Notes under the pieces: generated by a model
The model's input: only the letters and a program-made list of their open reading frames with translations
Databases searched by the model: none
Told to the model about the DNA's origin: nothing
Translations under genes and position numbers: made by a program
From: Vreelandella nigrificans
GTDB lineage: Bacteria > Pseudomonadota > Gammaproteobacteria > Pseudomonadales > Halomonadaceae
Direction: 5' to 3'
Length of the DNA stretch: 35,768 nt
NCBI RefSeq assembly: GCF_002374315.1
Contig: NZ_NWUX01000034.1
Location: 1-35,768, forward strand
Shown: positions 16,546 to 25,004 of the stretch, piece after piece
How positions within the stretch are numbered: position 1 is the stretch's first letter
How the letters are laid out: the number at the start of each line of letters is the position of its first letter

Positions 16546-16604
16546 TGATGTTCCCCTGGTTTTTATACATGTGAAATCAGGCGCTAATGATAGTCTGCGG
16601 GCTG

Positions 16605-17210
16605 TTATGAATGTTTCAGCGCCAATGCTTCGACGAATTTAAATGCATCACGGGCGCCTTGAAGGGCCTGCTCTTCCTGCTCACTTGATAAAGGAACGGC
16701 ATCCAGCTGAGCAATAAAGTATCTCCAGTGCAGCCCACGACCTGCATCGCTGGGAGCAAGGTGGCGGGCACCAAAGTTGGCTGATAAGCCCAATTGAGTT
16801 GCATACTTGAGCAGGAACGCCGCGCCGAGGTTTGAGCCTTCATTGACATAAAGCCAGCCCAAAGCTGCTGCCAGAGAATCAATAGATGGAGGTGAGGCGA
16901 GGCTTATATTTAGCTCATCCTCATTGACTGATAGATCTTTGGCGTCAAGCTTTACCGCGTTAAAACGGCAGCGCTGTTCTAGTCGTTCCAACCACTCACA
17001 GAGCTCCGCCTGTTCATAGAGTGGGGCGGTGTGGCGTTGGAATTGGTATTGAACGGTAAGAAACCGCTTGTATCCATCAAGGCTGGTAAAAGGGGAGAGT
17101 GCCATGATGGCCTTGTCGACACGCTCATGGGCTGCGTGGGTGGAGAGTTTCAACCGTTTACTAAGGGGTAGTGTGCTGGTTGATTTTGCTTGGGTAAGTA
17201 TGGCTTCCAT
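16605..17210 (-). CDS. hemO: Heme oxygenase, bacterial HemO/PigA type
   Basis: The product is about 201 aa and cytoplasmic. It opens heme oxidatively to biliverdin, CO and free iron. The N-terminal KRLKLSTHAAHERVDKAIM matches the HemO proximal helix, with H28 as the heme iron ligand. The distal helix shows GWLYVNEGSNLGAAFLLK, where the glycines allow heme to bend the helix. The ATG at 17210 gives the usual family length; an upstream TTG at 17288 would add 26 atypical residues. It sits between hasS and hasR, an insertion relative to the P. aeruginosa has order. It completes the route from heme uptake to iron release. Confidence 0.92.
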   Translation of the reverse strand: MEAILTQAKSTSTLPLSKRLKLSTHAAHERVDKAIMALSPFTSLDGYKRFLTVQYQFQRHTAPLYEQAELCEWLERLEQRCRFNAVKLDAKDLSVNEDELNISLASPPSIDSLAAALGWLYVNEGSNLGAAFLLKYATQLGLSANFGARHLAPSDAGRGLHWRYFIAQLDAVPLSSEQEEQALQGARDAFKFVEALALKHS

Positions 17211-17243
17211 AAGGCACTCGCGGACAGTGGGTAGATAACAATG

Positions 17244-17271
17244 AAAGGGCGTTAAAGCGGGTTTGCCCTTT
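17244..17271. terminator. Hairpin in the hasS-hemO gap
   Basis: AAAGGGC (17244-17250) pairs with GCCCTTT (17265-17271). It lies 28 bp after the hasS stop. The T-run is better on the plus strand (TTTTCC), so on the minus strand it may only attenuate or stabilise. Confidence 0.35.
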
Positions 17272-17298
17272 TCCTCTGGTAAGCACAAGGGCTGTTCA

Positions 17299-18309
17299 TT
17301 AGCCTGCGCTCGCTGAACGTAACCAAATCATATTGCCAGGCAGGTGGTGAGCCTCGATGGCTGATAGGTCTGTTAATGCTTCGAGTATTATTTGAGGGTG
17401 GCCGGTAGAAAAGCTGCCAGAGAAGCTCAGACCAGCAAAATCCTGGGCGTTGAAAAATACTCGACCTGGCAGTAAGCGTTCGAGCTGCTCAACGATGTCG
17501 TCAATACCAGCCTGATCGAAGATGATCCTGCCCTCTTTCCAAGCCAAGGCAAGTTGGGTATCTATGTCCTGAATTTCCCCGAGCTTTCCGTTGTCCACGA
17601 TAAGCTGCTGGCCTGATGTCAACAGCGCTTGGTTTTGATGGGCATCGCGGACGGCGACTTGCCCTTCACCGACGGTGATGGTGACTCGGGAGTGAAAGCG
17701 GCTAACAGCAAAATGCGTTCCCAGCACGCTTACCGATGTATCGCCTGCAGTCAGGTGCAATGGTCGCTGTGGGTCTCGGGCGGCATCAATCCACAGCCGT
17801 CCGCGCCTGAGTGTCAATTCACGCTGAGCCTCGCCCAGGGCGATATCAAGTGCGCTGTTGCCATCTAGAAAGAGGGCTGAGCCATCTTCCAGCACCACCT
17901 GTTGTGCTTTCCCTGATGAAGTGGCTATATCGGCCATCCAGCGATCCAGCCGCGTCGGGTCGCGCCAGAGCTCGAAGCTCAGTAGCATAGTTAACATTAA
18001 TACTGCCGCGGCTGCCCACCCTAACCGATTGCTCGGTGCTGCCTGCCTTGGACGCGGCTTCTGTGCGGAGTGGTACTGGTAAAACAGTTGCGCGGGGGCT
18101 TCAATGTCATCCCACAGTTGGATAGCTTCTTGATAAGCTGCTTTATGGCTGTCACAAGCGCTTACCCATGTTTGGAAGTCCAGATGATCCTGGGCAGTGG
18201 CACTGTTGTCTTTGAGACGTAGATGCCAGCTAAGCGCAATATCTAGCGTGTCGTCATCAAAAAGATGTGGGTAAGCTGGCTCTCCTGAGGCAGTTGATGA
18301 TGCTGTCAC
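17299..18309 (-). CDS. hasS: FecR-type anti-sigma factor (HasS)
   Basis: The product is about 336 aa. The cytoplasmic N-terminal domain (DUF4880-like: ALSWHLRLKDNS, FQTWVSACDSHKAAYQEA) binds the sigma factor. A single membrane helix follows (WAAAAVLMLTMLLSFELW). The periplasmic part has a FecR domain (VVLEDGSALFLDGNSALDI, VLGTHFAVS) and a C-terminal STN-like segment that meets the receptor. I chose the GTG at 18309, which has AGAGG 8 nt upstream and starts 4 bp after the hasI stop; the open frame runs further but inside hasI. Its partner receptor is almost certainly HasR, the only receptor here with a signalling domain. Confidence 0.92.
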   Translation of the reverse strand: MTASSTASGEPAYPHLFDDDTLDIALSWHLRLKDNSATAQDHLDFQTWVSACDSHKAAYQEAIQLWDDIEAPAQLFYQYHSAQKPRPRQAAPSNRLGWAAAAVLMLTMLLSFELWRDPTRLDRWMADIATSSGKAQQVVLEDGSALFLDGNSALDIALGEAQRELTLRRGRLWIDAARDPQRPLHLTAGDTSVSVLGTHFAVSRFHSRVTITVGEGQVAVRDAHQNQALLTSGQQLIVDNGKLGEIQDIDTQLALAWKEGRIIFDQAGIDDIVEQLERLLPGRVFFNAQDFAGLSFSGSFSTGHPQIILEALTDLSAIEAHHLPGNMIWLRSASAG

Positions 18310-18313
18310 GGTG

Positions 18314-18883
18314 TTACCTCTTTTGCGAGTGCGTCGTATTATTATTGGTATAACGTTTGACGCGCTGTTCTTCCTCATCCTTAGTTTGTTGTTGCCACTG
18401 CCGACATAGGCGCATCGCCCGCATCATGTCTTTCTCTACAGTGCTAATAGAAACACCCAGGCGGTCAGCGATTGCTGTGTAGGTTTCGCCCTCTACACGG
18501 TTGAGAAGAAACACTTCCTTGGCCCGTTCAGGCAGGGTGTCTAACTGCGCTATCAGTCGCTGCCACTGCTGTACCGTTGTTGCCAGCTTTTCCGGGCTAG
18601 GGGTTTGAGGGGCGTGGTCAGCATTATCATGCAGTTCGTGCTCCTGATGACGCTTACGTACTGCTTGAGCCCGCAGATAATCCAGCGCCAAATTATGCGC
18701 TGTGCGATGCAGCAGTCCTGGTGTGTCGGCATCGGTAGTGGGGCGCTGCCATAGCTTTAAGAATGTTTCCTGAGCAAGGTCTTCTGCTTCGCTGGCACTG
18801 CCCACAATCTGCCTAAGCCGTTTGACGAGGCGTTGTCGCTCATTGAGAAACATATTTAGCAGGGAGGGGGATGGCTTGCTCAT
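18314..18883 (-). CDS. hasI: FecI-type ECF sigma factor (HasI)
   Basis: The 189-aa product has sigma region 2 (about residues 10-80, with AEDLAQETFLKLWQRP) and region 4 (about 120-175, LPERAKEVFLLNRVEGETYTAIADRLGVSISTVEKDMMRAM), typical of iron-starvation ECF factors. Released from HasS when HasR is loaded, it would transcribe hasR and the downstream genes. It starts 31 bp after hmuV on the same strand with no obvious promoter or Fur box of its own, so its basal supply probably comes from read-through of the Fur-controlled hmu operon. Confidence 0.93.
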   Translation of the reverse strand: MSKPSPSLLNMFLNERQRLVKRLRQIVGSASEAEDLAQETFLKLWQRPTTDADTPGLLHRTAHNLALDYLRAQAVRKRHQEHELHDNADHAPQTPSPEKLATTVQQWQRLIAQLDTLPERAKEVFLLNRVEGETYTAIADRLGVSISTVEKDMMRAMRLCRQWQQQTKDEEEQRVKRYTNNNTTHSQKR

Positions 18884-18914
18884 GGCGGTATCTGCGTGGT
18901 TCCTGGCAGTAGGC

Positions 18915-19676
18915 TTAGGGCGCTAGGGCAAGTAGAGGCTTGCCTTGTGGCCCACCCTCAATGTGCTGTAGTTCGGCGCTATAAATGTCAGCGATGGTGG
19001 AGGGATTGAGCACGAGATGCGGTAAGCCGTGATCAATCCGCTGCCCTTGATGCATTAGCCAGACGCGATCAGCATAGGTGCCTGCCAGATTTAGATCGTG
19101 AAGCACGCAGACAACTGCCATACGATGTTGCACTGCCCAGGTACGTAACTGGCGCATAAGGCGTTGCTGTTGGCCGATGTCCAGCGCACTGGTGGGCTCG
19201 TCCAGCAGTAGAAGACCGCCATCCCTGGCGGTAGGAGAACGCCTTGAGAGTAGCTGACAAGCTCCTCTTGCCACCATCACGCGCTGTCGTTCGCCGCCGG
19301 ATAGCGATAACACGCTGCGATTGGCAAGGTGGGACAGGTCTAAGTCATCCAGCAGTTCAGCGACCAGTGCCTGTTCAGGGTTACTACCAAGGCACACTAA
19401 CTCTGTCACCTGCCAGTCAAACCCTAGGGGTTCCTGCTGGGCAACTAGTGCACGCCGGCTGGCAAGTTCAGTAATGGGCCATTCGCGCAGCGGTTTACCA
19501 TCCAGGTGTAGCTCGCCCTGTTCGCTGGGGCGAAACCCCGACAGCATGCTGAGTAGCGTACTCTTTCCCGCCCCATTGGGGCCTACAATGGAGAGCAGCT
19601 CGCCAGGGCGAATGGTGCCGTCGAAAGGTGCCAATGCAGGGGTGTTGAGCAGCCCCGCCTGATGCAGGGTTAGCAT
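18915..19676 (-). CDS. hmuV: Heme ABC transporter ATP-binding protein
   Basis: The 253-aa product is the ATPase of the inner-membrane heme importer. Walker A GPNGAGKST is at 32-40, signature LSGGE at 125-129 and Walker B LLLLDEP near 155-161, followed by the H-loop histidine in VCVLHDLN. The length and the HmuV-like sequence fit. It overlaps the hmuU stop by 7 bp, so the two are co-translated. It is the last hmu gene before hasI. Confidence 0.94.
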   Translation of the reverse strand: MLTLHQAGLLNTPALAPFDGTIRPGELLSIVGPNGAGKSTLLSMLSGFRPSEQGELHLDGKPLREWPITELASRRALVAQQEPLGFDWQVTELVCLGSNPEQALVAELLDDLDLSHLANRSVLSLSGGERQRVMVARGACQLLSRRSPTARDGGLLLLDEPTSALDIGQQQRLMRQLRTWAVQHRMAVVCVLHDLNLAGTYADRVWLMHQGQRIDHGLPHLVLNPSTIADIYSAELQHIEGGPQGKPLLALAP

Positions 19677-20710
19677 GAACGGCTCCGGCGCATGAGTAGG
19701 TAAAGGAAATAGGGGCCGCCTAGCAGGCTAGTGAGTAACCCCACGGGGATTTCAGCAGGAGCACCCAGAGTGCGCGCCAAGGTATCGGCGACCACTAACA
19801 GCAGCGCCCCACCAAGCATTGATGCAGGTAGCAGCAGACGGTGGCCTGGCCCCAGCCATAGCCTCAGGCAGTGAGGTACCAGCAAACCTAGAAAGCCAAT
19901 CACGCCGGTAAGCGCTACGCATAGCCCAACGCCCAGCGAGGTGGCCACGACGATGCGGCGCTTGAGGCGTGGTGCGTCCAGCCCTGCCGCGTGGGCGGTG
20001 GTTTCGCCGAGTTGCAGCAGATCAAGCTCGCTGGCGCTGCGCAGTAACATCCATAGGGCCAGTGGAATCAGTACCAGGGCTAGCGCCGTGGTACTCCATA
20101 GCGAGTTGGTTAAACTGCCCATACCCCATAGGCTGAGTTGGCGAAGTTGTTCGTCGCTGGCGATGAAGGCGAGTAGGCCGCCACCGGCACCGGCTAAGGT
20201 ATTAATTGCCAAGCCCGCCAGTAGTAGCGTCATTACCGCGGCACTGCCACCGCCCTGGCGTTTGGCTAAGCCAAACACGATGACACACACACTTAAGGCA
20301 CCTAAAAAGCCCGCTGCAAACTGGCCGTAAAGGCTGGCTGCACCGCTGCCCTGAAACAGTACTATCCATAGCGCAACGAACAACCCCGCGCCGCTGGCAA
20401 GCCCCAGTAGTGTTGGGTCAGCTAAGGGGTTGCGAAACAGACCCTGCATAGCGGCGCCGCTACCTGCCAACATGGCGCCAACCACTACCCCCAGTAGCAG
20501 GCGCGGCAAACGTAACTGCCACCATACCTGTACGCTGAGTGCATTGGCCTCTCCGCTTAATAGGGCCCAGGGGGAAACGCCCAGGGCACCTGTGGTAGCT
20601 CCCCAGCCGAGAGCGATTAATAGCGCCAGCGTAAGGCCGCTTAACACGCGCGTTGAGCGGCTAAGGGGGAGCACTGAGCGGTAACGGGGATAAGATACGC
20701 TGGGAATCAT
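19670..20710 (-). CDS. hmuU: Heme ABC transporter permease (FecCD family)
   Basis: The 346-aa product has about ten membrane helices in the BtuC/FhuB fold, with family motifs RLPRLLLGVVVGAMLAGSGAAMQGLFRNPLADPTLLG split over residues 68-105 and the ATPase-contact region GFLGLLVPHCLRL near 272. It forms the heme channel as a dimer with HmuV. The ATG overlaps the hmuT stop in an ATGA pattern. Confidence 0.94.
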   Translation of the reverse strand: MIPSVSYPRYRSVLPLSRSTRVLSGLTLALLIALGWGATTGALGVSPWALLSGEANALSVQVWWQLRLPRLLLGVVVGAMLAGSGAAMQGLFRNPLADPTLLGLASGAGLFVALWIVLFQGSGAASLYGQFAAGFLGALSVCVIVFGLAKRQGGGSAAVMTLLLAGLAINTLAGAGGGLLAFIASDEQLRQLSLWGMGSLTNSLWSTTALALVLIPLALWMLLRSASELDLLQLGETTAHAAGLDAPRLKRRIVVATSLGVGLCVALTGVIGFLGLLVPHCLRLWLGPGHRLLLPASMLGGALLLVVADTLARTLGAPAEIPVGLLTSLLGGPYFLYLLMRRSRSC

Positions 20711-21606
20711 GGGGTGACCTGTGCTGTTGCAGTGCCTAGCAGTGCCTCCACATCCTTGCGTAGGGTAAATAGCTGGTCAGGCGTGCGGGGACCAAAGCCG
20801 AGCAGCGCCTGATCGTCAATCACGATAAGCCGTTTCTCGCGTCCAGCGGGAGTGAGTGTCATGCCAGGCAACTGCCATAGCGCATCTTCACCGCCCAAAG
20901 CATCTAACCCCCGCTTAGAGATTACGATCAACTCAGGGGCCTCTTTTGCCAGCGCTTCTGCCCCCACGCTGTGATAGCCCTCCATCGCCGCAAATGCATT
21001 GTCCAAGCTAACGGCTTCCAGAGCGGTGTGCGCAGCCGTACCGCTACCCGCCACCCGAGGCGTTAAGCCGCTGTGCTGGAGAATAAACATTGCTCTTGTG
21101 GGTGGTAACGGCGGCAAATTTTCTAAGGCGTCGAGGGTTTTTGTTACCTCTTGGGCCAATACTTCGCCTTGTGAAACCCGGTCCGTTTGCTGCGCGACTG
21201 CACGAATTTTGTCAGCAATGGCTGCGAGCGTGGGCGGGGAAGCGATAGTGTCGACATCCAGGCCGACAGCGGCTAACTGTGCAAGTACTTCTTTGGGGCC
21301 AGCATACTGGTTGGTTAAAACGCGGTCAGGTTGAACAGACAGTAGGCTCTCCGAAGAGAGTTGGCGCAGGTAGCCAATGGACGGCAGAGCGGCCATGGAT
21401 GGGGGGTAAAGCACAGTATCATCGCGGGCAACCACGTTGGCATCGGCATCCAGGGCCGACAAGGTTTCAGCAATGTCGCCGCCGATGACTACCCAGCGCT
21501 CGTCGCTATGTGTGAGCCCATCAGAATGGGCCAAAGGCGCACCTGCAATCAGCCATCCCAATGCCACAGCGCAGCATAAGCGTGTGCGCCAGTGGTGCCG
21601 CTTCAT
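20707..21606 (-). CDS. hmuT: Periplasmic heme-binding protein of the ABC importer
   Basis: The 299-aa product has a signal peptide ending near APLAHS (about residue 28) and the two-lobed class III binding-protein layout with a long connecting helix. Early in the mature protein it shows GGDIAETLSALDADANVVARD followed by DTVLYP, where Y67 is a candidate heme ligand by analogy with Yersinia HmuT. It carries heme from the receptors to HmuUV. Its ATG overlaps the hmuS stop by 4 bp. Confidence 0.93.
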   Translation of the reverse strand: MKRHHWRTRLCCAVALGWLIAGAPLAHSDGLTHSDERWVVIGGDIAETLSALDADANVVARDDTVLYPPSMAALPSIGYLRQLSSESLLSVQPDRVLTNQYAGPKEVLAQLAAVGLDVDTIASPPTLAAIADKIRAVAQQTDRVSQGEVLAQEVTKTLDALENLPPLPPTRAMFILQHSGLTPRVAGSGTAAHTALEAVSLDNAFAAMEGYHSVGAEALAKEAPELIVISKRGLDALGGEDALWQLPGMTLTPAGREKRLIVIDDQALLGFGPRTPDQLFTLRKDVEALLGTATAQVTP

Positions 21607-22655
21607 GCGACCTCCTCACAGCTGCTCAGCTCATCCAGCAGCTGTCGCCATTCCCGCCTTTCAGCACGTCCCTCTTGGCGTTCAGCATAAATTTGCAGTA
21701 CCAACGAACCCTCTGCATCAAATGCTTCCACGCTGGTGACACCGCCTTCGCGGTTGGGTTTTGTGACCTGCCATACTTGGTCAATGGCCGTGTCATTGAG
21801 ATGTAGAGTGAACTGCTCGCCAAACAGATTTAACCAGCCACGGGCGCGTTTGGGGGAGGGCAATATGCCTGTCCGGATCTGCACACAGCCGGGACTTGCG
21901 ACAAACAGCATCAATGGCAGCGCACGCTGACTTGCCTTATTCAACAAGCTTTCCAGGGTGTCTGCAGGAAGTGAGCGGGTATAGCGACCTTCCATTAGCT
22001 GGTTGGCTTCAAGGCGCTCTAGCTGGTGGCGTTGTAGTAGGGTGAAGAACTGATGCACATCGCGCATTGAACCCCACTCGTTGGCCAGCGTGGGGGCTTC
22101 TGGAAGGGGGCGCTTGAGGCGTGGCATACATTGGGTAAACGCTGGCGTATCCAGGGTACCCAATGCGGCTAACTCTCCCCAAGGGCGGGGTAACGGATTT
22201 TCCAAAGCGAAGCATTTGTGAATAGCGCAGCCATGCTGGTTGAAGATTTGCAGGCTCCAGCGCCACTGCGCTTGCTCGTTCTCCGTGGGCATGGGGTCAC
22301 GAATCAGGCAGGCCCAGTGCCAGTGAGAGTACAGTAACCGCAAGTCCAGACCGCCTGGGTCAAGCAGCAGCCCAGTGTGCGGTCCGCCGCTTAGTTCAGG
22401 ATAATCACCGGTTTGTTCAAGCACCGCTAAGCGTGAGCGAGTGAGTGCTTTGACACGGCCCAACTGGGATAGGCGGGCTGAAAGCTCTTTGGGTGCTAAG
22501 GGTAGCGTCCATACATCCCGGCCTAGGCGGGCTGCCTGAAGCTCGCCTTCGCTGATCGATAAGCGTTCGGCGATATCAATTGCGGGCAGTCGTGGCTGTG
22601 CTGCTCGTGCTGCGTCAAAGGCTTCGATAATTGCGATCTGTTGCGTCTGATTCAT
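21603..22655 (-). CDS. hmuS: Cytoplasmic heme-binding/degrading protein (HemS/HmuS/PhuS family)
   Basis: The 350-aa product has the two homologous halves of the HemS fold. The heme-binding helix segment MRDVHQFFTLLQRHQL gives H201 as the likely axial ligand, with H210 nearby. Family members bind incoming heme and either pass it to heme oxygenase (PhuS to HemO in Pseudomonas) or degrade it. A true HemO is present in the same island, so a heme-chaperone role is the simpler reading. The start has GAGGTGAAAC just upstream. The stop overlaps hmuT. Confidence 0.94.
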   Translation of the reverse strand: MNQTQQIAIIEAFDAARAAQPRLPAIDIAERLSISEGELQAARLGRDVWTLPLAPKELSARLSQLGRVKALTRSRLAVLEQTGDYPELSGGPHTGLLLDPGGLDLRLLYSHWHWACLIRDPMPTENEQAQWRWSLQIFNQHGCAIHKCFALENPLPRPWGELAALGTLDTPAFTQCMPRLKRPLPEAPTLANEWGSMRDVHQFFTLLQRHQLERLEANQLMEGRYTRSLPADTLESLLNKASQRALPLMLFVASPGCVQIRTGILPSPKRARGWLNLFGEQFTLHLNDTAIDQVWQVTKPNREGGVTSVEAFDAEGSLVLQIYAERQEGRAERREWRQLLDELSSCEEVA

Positions 22656-22667
22656 GTTTCACCTCTA

Positions 22668-22699
22668 CATTTATCACTGCATGCATTTATCACTGCATA
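22668..22699. repeat. Tandem 16-bp duplication in the hmuR-hmuS gap
   Basis: CATTTATCACTGCATG (22668-22683) is followed at once by CATTTATCACTGCATA (22684-22699), identical at 15 of 16 positions. It lies between the hmuR stop and the hmuS ribosome-binding site. It may be a simple slippage duplication. Confidence 0.75.
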
Positions 22700-22718
22700 G
22701 ATTTACCGCAAAAGGGCT

Positions 22719-24692
22719 TTACCACTGCCAGTTGAGGGTGGCGAATAGGCTACGCCCGTCCCCCAGGCTGCCATCGGGGCGGTACCACTCTTTGTCGCCC
22801 AGGTTGGCCAGGCGCAGCGAGGTATCAATAGCGGGTGTGAGTTGCCACGCCATGTGAATGTCGTGTAACCCATAGCCTGGTAGGCGTTCATCGTCGCCTT
22901 GCTTATCGAACGATTGGGCAAAACGACCCTGCCAGCCGATCCGTACACCACTGTTGTAAAGAGCGATTTCATTGCCCAGTGTCATTTCCAGAGGTGTTTG
23001 GCTGCCAAGCGCGTCTCCGCTGTCCCGGTCTTTACCAGAAACTTCTGAAAGGCCGACAAAGCTAGAGAGCAGTGGGAAGGCTCTGGGTTGCCAGGTAACC
23101 CGGGCGTCGTAGCCCCACAGTTGGGCGCGTTGCACGTTCACCGCTTGGGTGGTGCCCGCCATGATGTCGACCTGGGTGTCGATAAAATCGTCCGCGCGGG
23201 TGTCGAAGTAGCTGGCGCGTACCTGCCAATCGCCTTGGTGCCATACCACGCCGCTTTCCCAGGTATGGCTGGTTTCAGGAGAAAGGTTGGGGTTGGGAAT
23301 CCAGTAGTTGTCGGGCGTACAGAAGAATGGCCCAGCGCAGAAGCCAGCAAAGTGGCGTTCGTTAGCGTAGAGTTCTGAAAGGCTTGGGGCGCGGAATGCT
23401 TCGGCGTAGCCGGAGAATAGCATCAAGGCATCATTGGGCCGCCAGGCAAGGCGGAAGCGTGGCGATACTTGGTCGTGCACGCTATCCGCATCATTTTGAC
23501 CGCTGGCGTCATAGCGGTCGTAGCGAGCGCCAATACCGACGTCAAACTGCCCAACGCCACCTTCTGAGAGATAGTTGCCTGCGGTAAGGGTGGTATCTAA
23601 ATATGCCGCCTGGGTATCGATGTCTGCTTTCGGGAAACCGTTGGCCTGGCCATCTGGGCGCTGGCGGGCTTGCTCTAACTCAGCGCCGAACACCAGCGTT
23701 TGGGAAAACCAACCATGCTCCATACTGTGGTAGCCGTCGCTTTGAAGGCCAACTCGATCAAGGGTGCGGCTAGCTTGAGGCTCATCGATATCCTGTTGGC
23801 TAAAAGTGAGTTGTGAGGTGATTTCGGTGGCACTGCCGGGTTGCCAGCGGTGGCCGAGTTGCACATTATTGCTTTCAACATCCCGGTCCCGCAGCGGGTT
23901 ACTGGCACTGCTAGATAGCTGCTGAGGGTTCGCGGGTTGGGTAGTGCTCTCGTCGTAGTGTTGCCAGCTAATAAACAGCCGATGATCATTGCTTGGTTCC
24001 CAGCCGCCTTTTAATAGCAGGCTATTGAGTCGAGCGTCCTCTTCTGCCTTATCGCCACCGGCGCGGCGAATGTCGCCGGATTTGCTACGGCCCACGGAGA
24101 ATAGCCCATCGACTTGGCCGTTGGCTGTGTCGCGGCGGCCAAAGGCGGTTAGGTTGCCACGCAGCTCGTCGTTGGCAGTAGCACCGCCTACGGAAAGGCG
24201 CACACCGCTATCTTCGCCGGGGGCTAACAGATCGCGGGCTTCTACACTGGTAAAACTGACCACGCCACCCATGGCATTGCTGCCATATAAGCTTGAAAGT
24301 GCGCCACGCGCGATTTGCACCTCTTGAATTAGCGCAGGGTCGAGAAAGAAGTTACCCACATGGCCCGTGGAGATATCCTGGCGTACGCCATCCAAGCGGA
24401 CTAGCACGCCATTGCGTCCAAAACCGCGCATACTTAATGTTTGGCCATTACGACGCCCTTGCCCAGCGACATGTAGGCCTGGCTGACGGCTCAATACGTC
24501 TTCAACGCTGCTAGCAGTGGCCAGCGCGGCATCACTGCGGTCGAGCACATCGATAATCAGAGGTGCACGGGAAAGATCGGTCGGTGCTCGGGTACCGGTG
24601 ACCGTAACGGGGTCTAGGCCCGTTTCATTGGCATGGGCGGTCAATAAGGGCAGTAAGCTAAGGCAGACGCCTAACGTGTGAGTCGGTTTCAT
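22719..24692 (-). CDS. hmuR: TonB-dependent heme/hemoglobin receptor (HmuR/HemR family)
   Basis: The 657-aa product has a signal peptide ending TAHA (near residue 21), a TonB box in DPVTVTG and a plug with LSMRGFGRNGVLVRLDGVRQ. The barrel carries FRAP at 433-436 and NPNL at 467-470. H447 between these two motifs matches the conserved receptor histidine needed for heme passage, and H111 in the plug fits the second conserved histidine. Two cysteines, C452 and C458, lie in the same loop and could form a disulfide. It lacks an STN domain, so it takes up heme without signalling. It follows hemP by 105 bp. Confidence 0.94.
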   Translation of the reverse strand: MKPTHTLGVCLSLLPLLTAHANETGLDPVTVTGTRAPTDLSRAPLIIDVLDRSDAALATASSVEDVLSRQPGLHVAGQGRRNGQTLSMRGFGRNGVLVRLDGVRQDISTGHVGNFFLDPALIQEVQIARGALSSLYGSNAMGGVVSFTSVEARDLLAPGEDSGVRLSVGGATANDELRGNLTAFGRRDTANGQVDGLFSVGRSKSGDIRRAGGDKAEEDARLNSLLLKGGWEPSNDHRLFISWQHYDESTTQPANPQQLSSSASNPLRDRDVESNNVQLGHRWQPGSATEITSQLTFSQQDIDEPQASRTLDRVGLQSDGYHSMEHGWFSQTLVFGAELEQARQRPDGQANGFPKADIDTQAAYLDTTLTAGNYLSEGGVGQFDVGIGARYDRYDASGQNDADSVHDQVSPRFRLAWRPNDALMLFSGYAEAFRAPSLSELYANERHFAGFCAGPFFCTPDNYWIPNPNLSPETSHTWESGVVWHQGDWQVRASYFDTRADDFIDTQVDIMAGTTQAVNVQRAQLWGYDARVTWQPRAFPLLSSFVGLSEVSGKDRDSGDALGSQTPLEMTLGNEIALYNSGVRIGWQGRFAQSFDKQGDDERLPGYGLHDIHMAWQLTPAIDTSLRLANLGDKEWYRPDGSLGDGRSLFATLNWQW

Positions 24693-24797
24693 GAGCCAGA
24701 CAGTTCCAACAGAAAGTGATGGATAACGTGGCTGGCTGGGTGCGATGGGCTACCTGGCTGGCTAAAAAGGGTTAGTAATGAGCAGATGCTCAGCGAC

Positions 24798-24965
24798 TTA
24801 CGCAGTCAGAATTAGCTTGCCGCTTTTCGTGCGTCGCAACACGTAGCGGCGTTGTTCATGGTGAATCACCAGTTGCCCGTCTTGATCAAGCAGCGCCTGG
24901 CTTGTGACCTCGCGGGGTGCGCTAGGCGTGCCTTCTGATGGGACGTGTTTTTTCCTAGGCTGCAT
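24798..24965 (-). CDS. hemP: HemP/HmuP small heme-uptake regulatory protein
   Basis: This 55-aa gene matches the HemP family (PF10636). The variable start is rich in lysine, proline and serine. The conserved C-terminal part runs through SQALLDQDGQLVIHHEQRRYVLRR as a strand pair, then ends TKSGKLILTA, the family signature. In Bradyrhizobium and Burkholderia, HmuP/HemP is needed for expression of the heme receptor gene. It is the first gene of the hmu operon, 17 bp after a strong Fur-box match. It is easily missed because of its size. Confidence 0.92.
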   Translation of the reverse strand: MQPRKKHVPSEGTPSAPREVTSQALLDQDGQLVIHHEQRRYVLRRTKSGKLILTA

Positions 24966-24982
24966 GAGAGGGTATTCCCTGT

Positions 24983-25001
24983 GCTAATGATAACCATTGG
25001 C
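24983..25001 (-). promoter_or_regulatory. Fur box upstream of hemP
   Basis: GCTAATGATAACCATTGGC matches the Fur consensus GATAATGATAATCATTATC at 15 of 19 positions by direct count. It overlaps the predicted transcription start of the hemP-hmu operon, the expected place for iron-dependent repression. Confidence 0.8.
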
Positions 25002-25004
25002 GTT

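Noticed and set aside
16583..16595. GCTAATGATAGTC, a Fur-like half-site between hemO and the 90-aa gene
   Set aside because: Only the first half matches the consensus; the second half (TGCGGG) does not, so I did not call a Fur box.
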